Shown here in pieces: positions 14,010-26,552 of a stretch of DNA of 64,000 bases. The notes under the pieces were generated by a model. It ran no database searches and had not been told where the DNA came from. It saw nothing but the letters and a program-made list of their open reading frames with translations. Made by a program: the position numbers and the translations under genes. The DNA lies in contig JALJEE010000561.1 in NCBI GenBank assembly GCA_023231475.1, positions 25,545-89,544 on the forward strand. The letters run 5' to 3'. Each line of letters begins with the position of its first letter. Within the stretch, counting starts at the first letter, position 1. Source of the stretch: Seison nebaliae. Lineage: Eukaryota > Rotifera > Pararotatoria > Seisonacea > Seisonidae.

Positions 14010-15511
14010 TATTATTAATTTTCCGATAGGAATGACAAGATCGACCGCCATCACTCCAATAACTACCACAACATTGACTGATCATGCAAATGAAGAAAAT
14101 TATTATTATTCTCAAAAAATATCAAACCAACAACAACAATTACAGAAACAGCAACAACAACAACAACAACAGCAACAACAGCAACAACAACAACAACAAT
14201 TTCAAATGGAAGATAATCGTGGTGTACATGATACGAAGATTTGTAATAAATTAGAGAAGATCGAATCTGAATTGCTGTGTTTGAAGGAGTCGATGACGAA
14301 TGAGAAGAACAATGAGATGGCTCGAATGACGAGTCGATCGACTGAAAGAAGAACTCGTGGTGTCCAAACACCTATTAGCCATATGATGACGGATGAAATC
14401 GAAGACACTGAGAAGAAAAATAACATGTCTCTCAATGATACGAATGATGCTTCCACATTTACGGACGATATCAATCCAAGTTCTTTCATTCACTATTCCA
14501 CATCCAATTCGATGTCAGGACATACTGGAACGATAACATCGACAACGAATATGGAGCAAATGATGGCGAAATCGAACGAAAACGAGAAGAATATGGAACG
14601 TAGTCAAGTGAATTCAATTAGTGGAACGACGAATCGTCATGAGGAACATAATGGGGATATGGAACGATTGAATGAATCACGAATGAAACTGAAACATCAG
14701 ATCTCGAATTTAGGCGACTTAAAATTGGAGACGAGAGCAGAAATAACTGCGTTGGAAGATAAGATAAGAAATTACAAACAGGAAATGGATCGATATCATT
14801 CGACGAAGACGAACAGAAATATTCCATCTTATCACTCACAATATGGTAATAGTCCTAGGCCGTATAGTTATTCGAAGAATTATGATGTTATCGATGTGCT
14901 ACAATCGAAATTGAAAGATTTGGAAAGGAAAGTGGAAATGCAGAATATAAAGAATGAAGAAATTCAATTAGATTTCGAGATACGTAATCGTCGTTCATGT
15001 TTCTCATTAAACAATGAATCAACGACACCATTCTATAATCAAACGAATAATTCGAATAATCAATTCAATCATCATCTCTTCAATCCATATCATCCAGGCA
15101 ATAACAACAACAACAACAACAACAGTTCGAATACGAATGAATATAATGAGAATTTTTTACCATCATATCTGACTGGTATCAATCATCATCCCACTAATAA
15201 TAGTAGTGGAAATTCTCAAAATTTATTTCGTGCTGCAAGTACACAACCATTTCGTCAAATAAATGACAATTATCCATCATTACCATTGGATTATTTGCAA
15301 TTGAATAATAATTTTAATTCGAATTCTAATACGAATTTAACAAATAATATCGATAACGAATTGAATGACATTCTCCAATCCAATAATAATTCATTCGATT
15401 CTTTCAACAATTCTACAAACTTCTTCAATAACAATCCTTTCTTCAATACGACATTATTCAATCGAAATCGAAACAATTATCATTATCCCAATAGTCATTA
15501 TACAACATCTC

Positions 15512-15548
<37 letters not shown>

Positions 15549-16905
15549 GCAGCAACAACAACAGCGACAAATGTTATCACAATTGCAACACTATAAGAAA
15601 TTTCAATCTCAATTCACTTCATTTCCATCCATTACATCCACCACAATTCCATCATTAACATCAACGATCTCATCAACATCATTGAATGATATGGATTATA
15701 ATCAATTGAATTTATCATCAATATCTAATCACTATCCATCATCTCAACAACAACAACAACAACAACAATTATCATCTAATTTGACAACGATGTCAATGAA
15801 CAATTATTATTATCCAACGATGAACACATCGACCAATTCTCATAAGATGTCCAATACTGTTATACGTGGAACTAATTCCACAATTTCTTCATCTCATCCT
15901 TCATCTGTTGGTAGATCATCGATATTACTCTCACCAACCGCTTCTTTAACAACAGTCACCACATCCCATACCAATAAGTCTATCAACTCATCAACATCTT
16001 TCCAATACAACAGTTCCACCTCAGCAACTTCCTTATTGTCATCAGTCACCTCATCATCATCCGTTCTCACTACACCCATACCATCAGTTCCACTTCCTAG
16101 CAACGCTGCTACAATTAACGGAACGACGACTTTAGGTCAATTGTATTTGAGTGGAAATGACATGAATGAAATGAAACAAAATGATTATAAACTATTGAAA
16201 TCGACTCCAATTTATCCTCCCTCATTACCACAACAACATCGATTAGCTGAATTACATTATTCACCGTTGCCTCTCAACACTCCATCCCATCATAATACTC
16301 AACAACAACAACAACAACAACAACAAAATTTATTGTTCAAACAACAACATCACATTCCTAACATGTTCCAGAAAGGTAGTGATATTTGGCAAACACAATC
16401 TACATCACTCCAATTAGCATCACTTACAAATAATTTATCCAATAACAATCACAACAATAACCACACAAATTTCCCATTACCATCAACAATAAATCAATAT
16501 AATAAGAATGATTTATATCAATTGACATCATCAAATAATCTCAATTCCTCTTTATCTAATCCACTCACATCATCATATTTCAACGATAATGGAGACATCT
16601 ATTCTCAACTACTTTCCTCAAAAGATATCTACACTACACTTGATCAGATTCCTAATCAATTATTCAACCCAGTTCCATCCCATTCAATGGCGAACGTTGC
16701 CCATCATTCTGCAGCCACCATCACATCCTCCTCCTCATTCCTCTACAAATCGTCCGCCATGAACTTCGATTTCCATCCAAACGAGCCCACCATTCATTCT
16801 CGTCGTCATCAATTAAATCAGAAATTCTCCTTTCTCAACAACTCAAATAATACAACTAATGGATTTCCTCGACATAACGATCATTTATCTTATCTTCATC
16901 TTTGA
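10094..16905 (+). CDS. Large coiled-coil protein with Gln/Asn-rich disordered C-terminus (function unknown)
   Basis: The exons I infer are 10094-12706, 12931-13272 and 13324-16905, giving about 2178 residues from this part alone. The first ~1000 residues are heptad-rich, highly charged coiled coil (long Glu/Lys/Gln/Leu runs). The rest is disordered, with poly-Asn (13942-14008), poly-Gln (about 14125-14199, 15511-15570, 15745-15770, 16300-16325) and Ser/Thr-rich stretches. The 51-nt intron 13273-13323 is firm. The earlier junction is less sure: GTTAGT at 12707 keeps phase, whereas GTAACT at 12747 would need an extra mini-exon ending before GTACTC at 12881. There is no start codon at 10094, so an upstream exon is required. 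A centrosomal or Golgi scaffold would fit the architecture, but I do not recognise a specific family. Confidence 0.75.
13942..14008 (+). repeat. (AAT)n trinucleotide repeat coding poly-Asn
   Basis: Uninterrupted AAT/ATA-phase repeat inside the coiled-coil gene, in frame and translated as about 22 Asn. It creates long artefactual poly-Ile and poly-Leu ORFs on the opposite strand. Confidence 0.9.
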
Positions 16906-17303
16906 ATCAATTCCAACACCACTACCACCACCACCACCATCACTACCAAAAACAACAACAATAAACAGTCCTAGTTACACAATTTCCTGAATTTTCTCAT
17001 TCATTTTCTAGTCATTTTTCACGTTTTTTAATTTTATATCTTTAGCTATTTTTTATTCTTTTCAACATTTTATTCTCCACTTCTCGTTGTCCTTCTTTGA
17101 CATCGATTTCCTTCTTTCTTTTCTTCACCGAAAAACTTTCTACTCAGAACAATCTTTCTCCAACACACACACACAAACACATACACACACACACACAATT
17201 TTTCGTTATTTTTGTGCAGTTTAACTTAAAATTTATCCATTACAAAATCATTGTAAATTCTAATAGTCAATTCTAAATGAAAATTTTTGATAAAAACAAA
17301 TAT
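16906..17303. other. Convergent intergenic region with poly(A) signal
   Basis: Lies between the ends of the coiled-coil gene (+) and NUDT16 (-). It contains an AATAAA at 16958-16963, about 55 bases after the stop and a plausible cleavage signal for the plus gene, plus CA-rich tracts at 17164-17198. No gene is seen. Confidence 0.5.
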
Positions 17304-17946
17304 TTAAATCAGGATAAATTTCATATAATTCTCCTCACTGATCAATTCCAAATATCTCAACGTTCTCAACAATTGATTTCGAGTACATCCAACAAACTTG
17401 TGTTGGAGGAAAGTGGGTAGTCCGCCCACTTCGTTCCTCATCGTATAAATTGGCGGGAAGATGAGACCGCAAACTTCCGTCCCGAAATCTTTCGCTTTCA
17501 TCGATTTCTCCACCAATTCTCTCATATCCTCCTCACTGATCTCTTTCACAAACAAATGGAGAATTAGTGAATTATTTAGATCCAGTAACGATTCGAAATG
17601 ATCCTTCTTCTCCACAAACAATTCCTCTTTCAAATTGATTTCTTCTTTACATTCCCGATTCACTCCATCAATCACCAATTCCTTCTCGTCAATGAATCCA
17701 CCGGTAAAGCCCAACGTTCCGTCGAACCTCAATTGCATCTTCCCAAAACCATTAAATTTCCACAGAAACAAATAGACTAACTAAAATTTTCGCACGATTC
17801 TCATAAACATTAAATGTTTTCTGTTTCGTCCCACACCAGAATAGGACATGTCCTGCCACTTTGCCACCCGTAGGAAGCGGATGATTGAACGGGATCGATC
17901 GATAATTTTTCGAATTCTCCAACAAATTACTCTTATTTTTATTCAT
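17304..17946 (-). CDS. NUDT16: NUDT16-type Nudix hydrolase (U8 snoRNA/nucleotide decapping)
   Basis: Exons 17782-17946 and 17304-17738 (intron 17739-17781, 43 nt, GTTAGT...AAG, phase 0) give 199 residues, close to the family's ~195. The Nudix box is complete at residues 69-91: Gly69, Glu75, Arg83-Glu84, Glu87-Glu88, matching GX5EX7REUXEEXGU. The block LMQLRFDGTLGFTGGF just before it and GGLPTFLQHKFVGCTRNQLL near the C-terminus are diagnostic for NUDT16 rather than for other Nudix enzymes. Known role: metal-dependent hydrolysis of m7G/trimethyl-G caps of U8 snoRNA and of (deoxy)inosine diphosphates in the nucleus. The start at 17946 is chosen because upstream in-frame residues are hydrophobic UTR-like translation. 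Confidence 0.92.
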
Positions 17947-18529
17947 TGTCAAAATAACGATGATAAGAGAAAATGAGAGGACATTGATGAATATATAACT
18001 TTTATTTCTCAAATAACAACAAAAAGAAATTCGAAAGAGACACGTATACAACAAATTAGAATTTGAATAAGGATAAAATTATTTGTATGAAAAAAAGGAA
18101 AACATTTTCTTCATTAAATTAAATTTAATTTAATATTTACTACAACCAACCACAGTTGTTTTTCGATAAACTTTTACTTAATCCATTAATGATTATGATA
18201 CATAATAAATTAGATTGCTTCTCACCAAATGTTTCTCATAAATTTTCTTTTCGAAACAGCTACAGATTGAAGAAAATTAAATTGAAGATTTTTAACATTA
18301 TTTTCATTATCGTTTTTTATTTTCATTAAAATGTTATTGGAATTTAAAAATTGAAATATTTTTATTTGAAATTCGAATATAGTGAATTGAAATTGGAATT
18401 GAAACTGAATTTGATTATATATTGTATGGAAATCTGAATAATTTGAATTGAAATATTTTGAATTAAAATTGGATTTGAAATAATTTTAAACAGTTTTCAA
18501 AAACTGATTTTGAGTATGAGATTGATTGA
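17947..18529. other. AT-rich intergenic region, no gene seen
   Basis: Lies between the 5' end of NUDT16 and the 3' end of the TopBP1-like gene, both on minus. It is strongly AT-rich with repeated AATTGAAAT/TTGAATT words at 18345-18480. It must hold the NUDT16 promoter and TopBP1 3' UTR. No individual site is convincing. Confidence 0.4.
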
Positions 18530-20665
18530 TTAATATGATTTCATTCGATTAATATTGGAATCGATATTAATCCGATAGAAATCAATATTTGCCAGTTGTC
18601 CATCTCTTATGGAATGATAGATCCATCTGAATAAAAGAGGAAAAAAATAGAGAAAAAAAGAAAGAAGAAAACTGAACATAATTGAAAGAACGGGAATGTT
18701 CCATTGAATGGCTGCTTGGAATTTGACGGTAGTTTTGTCATCACAAATCAAATAATCAGTTTTCAATAAATTCTCATCTTTCTTATTTCGAATGAGAGAT
18801 CCCTGAATGATTCCTTTCAAATCACCTATTTCTTGTTCAACCACACATCGTTTCACATATTCCATTCCACTTAAACAAAAAACGATATTTTTGAATATAT
18901 TACCACATCTCTCTCCATTCCGATCATATGAGAGATATATGGGAAAATGAAGTTGAAAAAGATAATTCTTATCTAATTTTGATTCTTCCCATCTCTCATT
19001 GCGATCATGAGAAAGAATCGGATCTTTCAATTTGTAGTTGGAGAATGAATGGAATAATTGTCGATGACGTACACAATCGACGATCCAATCGATGGTGAAA
19101 ATGAATTTATCTTGTCGTTTCTCTTTAGTGACAGCTTGTGATTTATCGACGACATTTGGAAGAATAACAATATCGGATTTTGAGAAGATTTCAACGAGTC
19201 CATCATCATTCTCGATCTTTTGTCGAATTAATGTGAGAATATTATCATAATTATTTCCGTTATCAATTTGAAAATTTTCGAATTTGGGATCAATGGTGAA
19301 AGTTAAAGAATCGAATATTTTCGGTGAAATGATCAACATCCTCCGACTCACTAAAAGAGAATTGAGACATTTGACCGTTTCTTTCATTTTCTCTCTCGAA
19401 TTCTCCTCATTGTTTTGACTGTTTGACAAATAATTTGCCAATAATTTATCTTTCACTAAATTCTTCGATTGATTCTTTTCCGATTTCTTTTTTGGTATAG
19501 TCGTAGTCTGTGTTTGAGGTAGATGAGTAGAAGAAATATGTTGAAATGATAAATTTTGATTGGATTTTAATAATAAATTAAAATCATTTTTTTTCATTCC
19601 AGAAATATTGTGATCCATTTCTACATTCGATTCATTAGTATTCTCATTTCCGTCAACGGATAAAAAGTTATTTGTGAGATTACTGTTACTATTGTCACTA
19701 TCAAATGATGAGAAAGTAGTTCGAATCAATCGATTTCCCAATTTCAGTTGACGACTAATGAGAAAGTTATCCTCCTCAACAAATCGATCTTTTAAACGAC
19801 ATTCTTCCAACCATTCGATGGTAATTATAGGTATCTTCCATGACATGGCTGCTTCATATTTTCCTCCATATGTTGCCATGGTTACAAGATGAGTATTTTG
19901 ATTACGGATTAATCCACCAGAAAACTTCCCACCTAAACTCACAATCAATTCCTTCAATCGATTTGTTGTTGAAAGAGAAAATTGACTGATGGAAATGACG
20001 AGACCATGTAATGGTGGACATTTATGTTTTTTCTGTATCTCACTCAGATTTACATCGTTCGAAATGGATCGACGGTAGATGTCATCGATCATATGCTTCA
20101 AAATCAATTTGGGTTTGTTTTTCAAACGAACTGCACTCCGATATTTCTGACTGGCCACCTGACCAACGATTAAATGAGTCACATCTTCCGTCAACGGTCT
20201 CGATACGATTCCGCCCAATATCATAATTTTCTCATATAATTTATTTCGCTCCTCCGCGTCAATATTCGTTATACAAATAATACAATTCTTCAGAACGTAT
20301 GAATAAAGCGGGAAATTGGTGTAAGGAAACGGTTCATCTTTCTTCATAAAATCGATTAGAATTTTCGATCCATAAATTCGACATTTCAACTTCTTCAAAT
20401 GTTCATACACTTTCGTTCCGAACGGTTCCATGACAAACATAAAATTACCTCTACTCGTCACTGTCCAACAATCATTTTCGCTAATATATTCGACGTTAAT
20501 GCCGAAAGTTGATTGAAAAATTTCATAAATTTCTTGTAATTGCTCTTTCTGTCTCTCACTTATCATACGGAGAACATTATCGTCAAACACAATACGGACA
20601 TAAGGATAATAAACACTCTCGTCTCGAGAAGGAGTCATCCCGAAGTCAACCTCATCTCCATCCAT
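18530..20665 (-). CDS. TOPBP1: TopBP1/Mus101-like multi-BRCT checkpoint scaffold, short form
   Basis: Exons 18678-20665 and 18530-18626, separated by a 51-nt intron (18627-18677, GTTCAG...CAG, phase 2), give about 694 residues. The N-terminus is BRCT0 (about 20-110, with EPFGTKVYEHLKKLKCRIYG), followed by BRCT1 (about 118-205, GGIVSRPLTEDVTHLIVG) and BRCT2 (about 218-300, LGGKFSGGLIRNQNTHLV, IPIITIEWLEEC). After a Ser/Asn-rich linker come a divergent BRCT-like region (about 430-560) and a last BRCT ending in WIYHSIRDGQL, which the intron splits. TopBP1 binds phosphorylated RAD9/Treslin and activates ATR at replication forks and breaks. Vertebrate and fly proteins have about 1400-1520 residues, so this copy is half-length and lacks recognisable C-terminal BRCT6-8. 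Confidence 0.88.
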   Translation of the reverse strand: MDGDEVDFGMTPSRDESVYYPYVRIVFDDNVLRMISERQKEQLQEIYEIFQSTFGINVEYISENDCWTVTSRGNFMFVMEPFGTKVYEHLKKLKCRIYGSKILIDFMKKDEPFPYTNFPLYSYVLKNCIICITNIDAEERNKLYEKIMILGGIVSRPLTEDVTHLIVGQVASQKYRSAVRLKNKPKLILKHMIDDIYRRSISNDVNLSEIQKKHKCPPLHGLVISISQFSLSTTNRLKELIVSLGGKFSGGLIRNQNTHLVTMATYGGKYEAAMSWKIPIITIEWLEECRLKDRFVEEDNFLISRQLKLGNRLIRTTFSSFDSDNSNSNLTNNFLSVDGNENTNESNVEMDHNISGMKKNDFNLLLKSNQNLSFQHISSTHLPQTQTTTIPKKKSEKNQSKNLVKDKLLANYLSNSQNNEENSREKMKETVKCLNSLLVSRRMLIISPKIFDSLTFTIDPKFENFQIDNGNNYDNILTLIRQKIENDDGLVEIFSKSDIVILPNVVDKSQAVTKEKRQDKFIFTIDWIVDCVRHRQLFHSFSNYKLKDPILSHDRNERWEESKLDKNYLFQLHFPIYLSYDRNGERCGNIFKNIVFCLSGMEYVKRCVVEQEIGDLKGIIQGSLIRNKKDENLLKTDYLICDDKTTVKFQAAIQWNIPVLSIMFSFLLSFFLYFFPLLFRWIYHSIRDGQLANIDFYRINIDSNINRMKSY

Positions 20666-21164
20666 TCACTCTGGAAATAGGATGAATGAAACAAATGAAA
20701 CTTTCACAAATGATGAAGTTTGTTGAGCTTCCTTTTTTGAACGATTGGAAAATGAATTTGTCATTTTACATCTAATTTCTTTTATTTAATTATTTATTTA
20801 GTTATTTATTAGACTATTGTATAAGTTAAACGAATGTTGATGGTAATTTAAATTTGAAAAAATATTGAAGTTTTTCAGCAATTGAAAAGGAATGAATAGG
20901 CTTAGAATTTAAATTTGTTATAATTGTTTTTAAAAAAAATTAATCAAAAAAAAAATTTTAATTTATTTACATAAAGATATATTTTATGAAGATTTATGTG
21001 TGTAGGGAGGGATGATAATGGAAAGCTTATAATTTGAGTTTATGAAAGTTAATTCATACGTATAAATTAATAATACGTTCATTGGGGGGAATATATGATG
21101 TCCACAGCGACTATATCCATGACATTCTCATTTGCACGCTATACAAAATATTTAGTTGCCATGT

Positions 21165-21173
21165 ATCCTGTTT
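21165..21173 (+). promoter_or_regulatory. X-box half-site
   Basis: GTTGCCATG matches the left half and centre of the X-box consensus GTHNYYATRRNAAC. The right half (TATCC) does not match. It is one of three such motifs upstream of the RFX gene. Confidence 0.3.
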
Positions 21174-21584
21174 GAGAAAAGGAGGAAAGAAGGATTTAAC
21201 TCTGCGTACTCGAATGTAATGAAATAATGTTATTGTTTATTTTGTCTGCTTTGTCCAGTTGAGCTCCGCCGAACAACCTCCGCAGAGAGATAAATGAAAA
21301 ACAGAGACGGATTAGATGATATAACAGGATGGAGAGTAAAAGGTTTTTTCAATGAGAATTTTTCTGAAATATTCAACTGATAATCTAGATATTTAGAAAG
21401 AAATATTTGGTTTTGTCGGGGGAGACGGCATTAGTATTAGAGATGAACATATTAATTTCTTATGTAGATATTGAGAATTATATAAATTTCAATTGTTCAT
21501 ATGACGAATGGTTGAGAATGGGGGTGGTGTGGACGATTCTTGTTCTATGTAATAGTGCAGATGGGAGATGGCTTTTCCTCCCTT

Positions 21585-21598
21585 ATTATCATGGCAAC
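21585..21598 (+). promoter_or_regulatory. X-box-like site (13 of 14)
   Basis: ATTATCATGGCAAC fits the RFX-binding consensus GTHNYYATRRNAAC at every position except the first. It lies about 1.8 kb upstream of the RFX start codon. Confidence 0.4.
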
Positions 21599-22211
21599 AG
21601 TCGATGTTGTTGTTGTTCAAATGTCACATATATAACACATTTGCATGTACATACGCACCACTTATTTATCTATGAATATATGGTATACACTACGAATTTG
21701 CAACAATTGTAATAAGAATCTTTTTCTTCATTCACTTTTTCTCTCTTAACAACCAAATTTTTGTTTTCGTTATCGTCTTCGTAACCGAATTCCCTTTTCT
21801 TATCATCGTCTGCATTCGATTACTATCATCTTGTCATCATTTCAATCGTCCAACTACATTGTACATACACATACACACATAAACAATCCGATGGGACTAA
21901 TCGCTCTTCTCATACATGCAGTCTTGTTCTTCTTCTCTTTCTCTCTCTCTCTCTCTCTCTGTTTCTCTCTCCTTCTTTCTATTCCTCCTCATCCCACCTT
22001 GCACTCATTACACTATTCATTAAGTAGCAAGATAGGGCAAGAAGATGATTAGTGAATAAGCATTCCTCTTCCACAGACAAATAATATGAAGTTCTCATTT
22101 AATGCGAGATAAGATGGAAAACGAATAAATGAAGTTCTCCTTTATTGTCCATTAGAGAAAGAGACGAATGTTGTCATAGTTATCAAGAGATGTAGCTAAG
22201 GTAAACGAACA

Positions 22212-22225
22212 GTTTCCATAGCAAC
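22212..22225 (+). promoter_or_regulatory. X-box matching the full RFX consensus
   Basis: GTTTCCATAGCAAC satisfies all fixed and degenerate positions of the X-box GTHNYYATRRNAAC. It lies about 1.2 kb upstream of the gene encoding the RFX factor itself. RFX proteins bind such imperfect palindromes as dimers, and human RFX1 is known to repress its own promoter, so autoregulation is a reasonable inference. A chance match cannot be excluded in an AT-rich genome. Confidence 0.5.
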
Positions 22226-23395
22226 GACTATAAACAAAACATTGGAGAAATCGCATCAATGCTATTGGTACATTCTCCCTATTTTCGTTTCATAGAAACA
22301 TCGTCATTTGTACTTTTTCATTCCACATTCTTCCTCACAATGTTCTTATGGTGATAGTCGCTACGGCAATCAAAAGGGCGAGTTATGATCGAATTAATTG
22401 TCATTGGAAATGAGAGTAATCCGACGTCGATGATTTTCATTATGACTATTATTCTTAATCATCAAATTAATTATCATCATATGATGACAATTCCACTTAC
22501 ATAATGCCATTTTCATTACGAATTCTCTCATTGTACAAGGAAAAATTTAACGAAATTAATGTAATTCATATTTCAGCTCAACTCATAATTTCTCAACGAA
22601 ATTTTAAAAAAAAATAAAACTTTTCGAAATAATTCCAAAATAATTCGTGTCTGATGGAAATATTATATTCGATGATAAGATAGATATTACTTGTTGAATT
22701 TAGAAGATCTTGTCGTTATTTGTTGTGGACTCGTAGGAAGGAAAGAAGAATATGATGATGATGAATAATTTCGTTGGAGATGAGAATGATGATGAAGTTT
22801 TATGGAATGAGAAAAAATGAAAAGAATTTTTCTGTTGGCCGTCAAAAGTATTATGGAGGGGGAAGGGAGCATAATATAAAAGAATAATAATATTTCTTCA
22901 TCACCACCGTCGCCGCCACCATCATCATTCGTCAAACAATTTGCCCTATAGATTTCCATATCAGCATGGAGTATTAGTATACGGGGAGATGTGTATATAT
23001 GCGTAAGTAAGTAACTGTCTCTATGTATCTATCCCCTCTCCCTCTCTCCTTTTCACCATGACATCCGATGTTTAAACGGTTGTCAGGTCGCTGCATTTGC
23101 AGTCGAGGAAACGTATGTATCTCCCATGTATTGTCACCATAACGCTGATACCATTAGCAACATAATAATTAATTGTCATCAATTAATGAATTGAATTAAA
23201 ATTAAAAATTTTAATTGATTGATTGATTGATTGATTGATCGATCAAATCGATCATTGATTAAGTCAATCAATATTGATTTCTATTTTTGTTGATATATTG
23301 TTTAATAGAAATTTTTAATTGGTTCAATCTTGATCCGTGGTGTCAGGAGGAAGATTTAGTTGAGAAGATAAATCGAATTGAGAACGACAAGTCAA

Positions 23396-24435
23396 ATGAT
23401 AATGGCAAATGGACAAGGCTCATCGGGGCCACCTCCGATTAATTATCATTTGGAATATGTGAAAAAAGAAGGAAATATGATTGGCAGTTCATCTTCTCAA
23501 AACAACAACAACAACAACAACAACAACAGCAATAATTTGATGAATTTGCAGAATTCTCATAATAATAATAATGGTGGATCGTCGATGTACAAATATTGTA
23601 TGAATGACAGATCACAAACAACTGGAATGAGTAATAGTCATGCTAACGATATTTTTCATGATGCATCGAACAAAAATGAAATAGAAATTCGTCAGGAATA
23701 TCCCACGACTCAACCCGTCAAAAATTCACCAGCTGCTGTTTTTATTTTTTCTTCTGTTTTTCTTTTGGATGATTTCTCTTTCATTCTTCCCTCTTTCTCG
23801 TGTTTCTGTAGACGGCTTGGTTAATTGAGAATTTCGAACCATGTGACGGTTCCAGTGTGAAGCGAGCGGAAATTTATTATAATTATTGTCAGTATTGTGA
23901 AGAGATGAGTGTGAGTAAAGTGAATGCAGCATCGTTCGGTAAACTGATACGAGCCGTATTCGTCGGATTGAAGACACGTCGATTAGGGACGAGAGGAAAT
24001 TCAAAATATCATTATTATGGTATACGAATTAAACCTGGTTCGGCCTTGAATCGACAATCAGGAAATTATCCAAACCATCACTCTCATCATCATCATCATC
24101 ATCATCATCACATGAAAACGAAATTGGAATATATGAGAGCGTCAGATTATAATATTGGAGGAAATGATTATCAATGTATGACGACGAACAGTAATACGAA
24201 CAACAACAACAACAACAGTAATGAGAATAATGAGAATCATTCATCGAATGGAAATAGATCATGTGAAAATGATTATGGTTTGAGCATGTACACGAATAAC
24301 AACTCTTCTCAACAACATTTACGACAACATACAAATAACAGTAATACGAATAACAATAACAACAATCAAATTTTTGATAGTCAGATGTCCGACAATATTT
24401 CGACATCAGCTGTCGATGGAAATCAATTGGATTCA

Positions 24436-24466
<31 letters not shown>

Positions 24467-26514
24467 TATCGATGATTTCACATCCATCTAACGGTAACAA
24501 TACCAATAATATTGGCGTATCATCATCATCAACATTAATTTTATCATCTGTTTCTTCTCTTACATCAACGACGAAAACTACCATCATCTCCAACAACAAC
24601 AACACTAATAACAACAACAGTAATTGTTTGAATTATAATTCTCATTCTGATCATATCTCATCTCCAACTCCTACGCAACAACAACAACAATTGAATAATC
24701 ATCAATCACAATATAATAATCATGGAAATGAGACAGGAGGAACGCCACAATCGAATATGTTTCCGATGTCATCATCAGCTCATCATCAACAATCAAATCA
24801 GTATGGTGATGAAACGAATTTGCATATACAAGATCATTCATGTCTTGATCATCATCCAATGACGATTAATGATCCAACGGATCCTAGCAGTTATCTACCT
24901 GATTTTGGACATGTCGATCTCACTGATTCCACTTTACCTGATGGTTGTACACTTACTCATTTGAACACGTTCGAGAAGTTGTATCGAGAACATTGCGAAC
25001 AATTGGCGGAGACGATCGTCCAAACGAAATTAGATGAAGTAAATAATATTTGGAATGTTTTTTGGCATTCACCTAAAGCTGATCGGACAGCTGTAGAAAA
25101 TTCGATGAAAACAGGATTATCTACTCTCACTCTTTACGCTCTCTGTGAAATGAATGCCGTAAGAAATTATATTCTAAAATGTGATTACGTCTTCTATCAG
25201 GCTGTGGTAGAAATACTCATTCCTGATGTGGCATCCGCTCTCCAAAACGATCTGATGCCACGAATACGATTATTCGCTAAACAATTGGAACCGTCACTTC
25301 GTAGTGCATTGGACTTAGCACCGGAGAAATTTAAACAAGCAAAATTGAATGCAGTGAATGCATTCGCTCTCACATTACGACGATATACGGCACTCAATCA
25401 TATGGCCCAAGCATCGGGTAGTGTCCTCTACAACTCGTCACAAGTCAATCAGATGATGACGGATCTGTCGAAAGTGGAATTCAAACATATTCAGGTTTTC
25501 TTTTTTATTAAAATTTTCTTATTTAAATTTCAATATTGTTATGATAGGAACAAGCGGTATGGAGTACAGGATGTTCGGATCAGATTGTTCACAAAATCGA
25601 GAAATCGTTCAAGACGAAACTTCAAGGACATACGAACATTCAAGGCTGGATTGAATGGATCGATGAAGTCATTGAATTGGTGTGTGCAAATGTTTTGCAC
25701 GATGTCAAATTGTTTGAAGATCGTGCATGTAGTTTACCGATGCATTGGGCTTGTTACTGGAATCTGGTGATAAGAGACTTGACATTAAGAGGAGCGAGAT
25801 CATTTGGTAGTTTCCATCTTATTGGTCTACTCTTCAGCGAATGTGTATATTATGTGGTGGAGAGGAAGATTGCTCGAATGAAGAATTTACCACCAATAGC
25901 TGTAGTAGCTGAACGGAATGGAGAATGGAGATTGAATGCTAATAAAGAAATTTCTTCTGATACTCTTTGTCATCCTAACTCCCATTCACACTCACAACAA
26001 CAACAACAACAACATCGTTATCTTCATTCACAAAATTCCCAAAGTCAACATTCTTCAATTCATTTACATTCTCTCCATCTCCCACTACAACAGGTACATA
26101 ATAATAATAATAATAATAATAATAATCATGCACAACAACAACCACCACAACCATTAGCCCAACAACAGCAACAACATTTACATCATTTACATTCACCACC
26201 AATCTCTCAACAACAATCACATCTCCATCATTCACAACAACAACAACAACAATGTCATCAAAATATCTATTCATCTGATCGTCATCACCAACAACCAACA
26301 CAACAACAACAACAACCACCTCAACAACAATCTCAAAATAATAACAGAAATCAAACCATCACCATTCAACAATTGAGTTCCACTCAACAACAACAACAAC
26401 AACAGCAACATCACGATATGTATCCTCCACATTCTCTCCAAATCACAACGACTCAATATACACCGGTTTCAAGAAAACCATATTTACAACATATAACAAT
26501 CTCATCAAATCATC

Positions 26515-26552
<38 letters not shown>

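Larger units (their letters stand above)
20666..23395. promoter_or_regulatory. Divergent TopBP1/RFX intergenic region
   Basis: This 2.7-kb stretch separates the TopBP1-like start (-) from the RFX start (+). There is no convincing exon, although a 5' UTR exon of RFX is possible (an acceptor-like TGTCAG lies at 23341-23346). It contains X-box-like motifs (annotated separately), a CT microsatellite at about 21938-21972 and a (GATT)n tract at about 23216-23245. Confidence 0.5.

Noticed and set aside
13774-14115. Minus-strand ORFs of poly-Ile, poly-Leu and poly-Val
   Set aside because: They are antisense shadows of the AAT and CAA repeats in the coiled-coil gene. The same applies to similar ORFs opposite RFX.
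23118-23150. Further X-box-like sequence (ATACCATTAGCAAC)
   Set aside because: Spacing between the half-sites does not fit the consensus.
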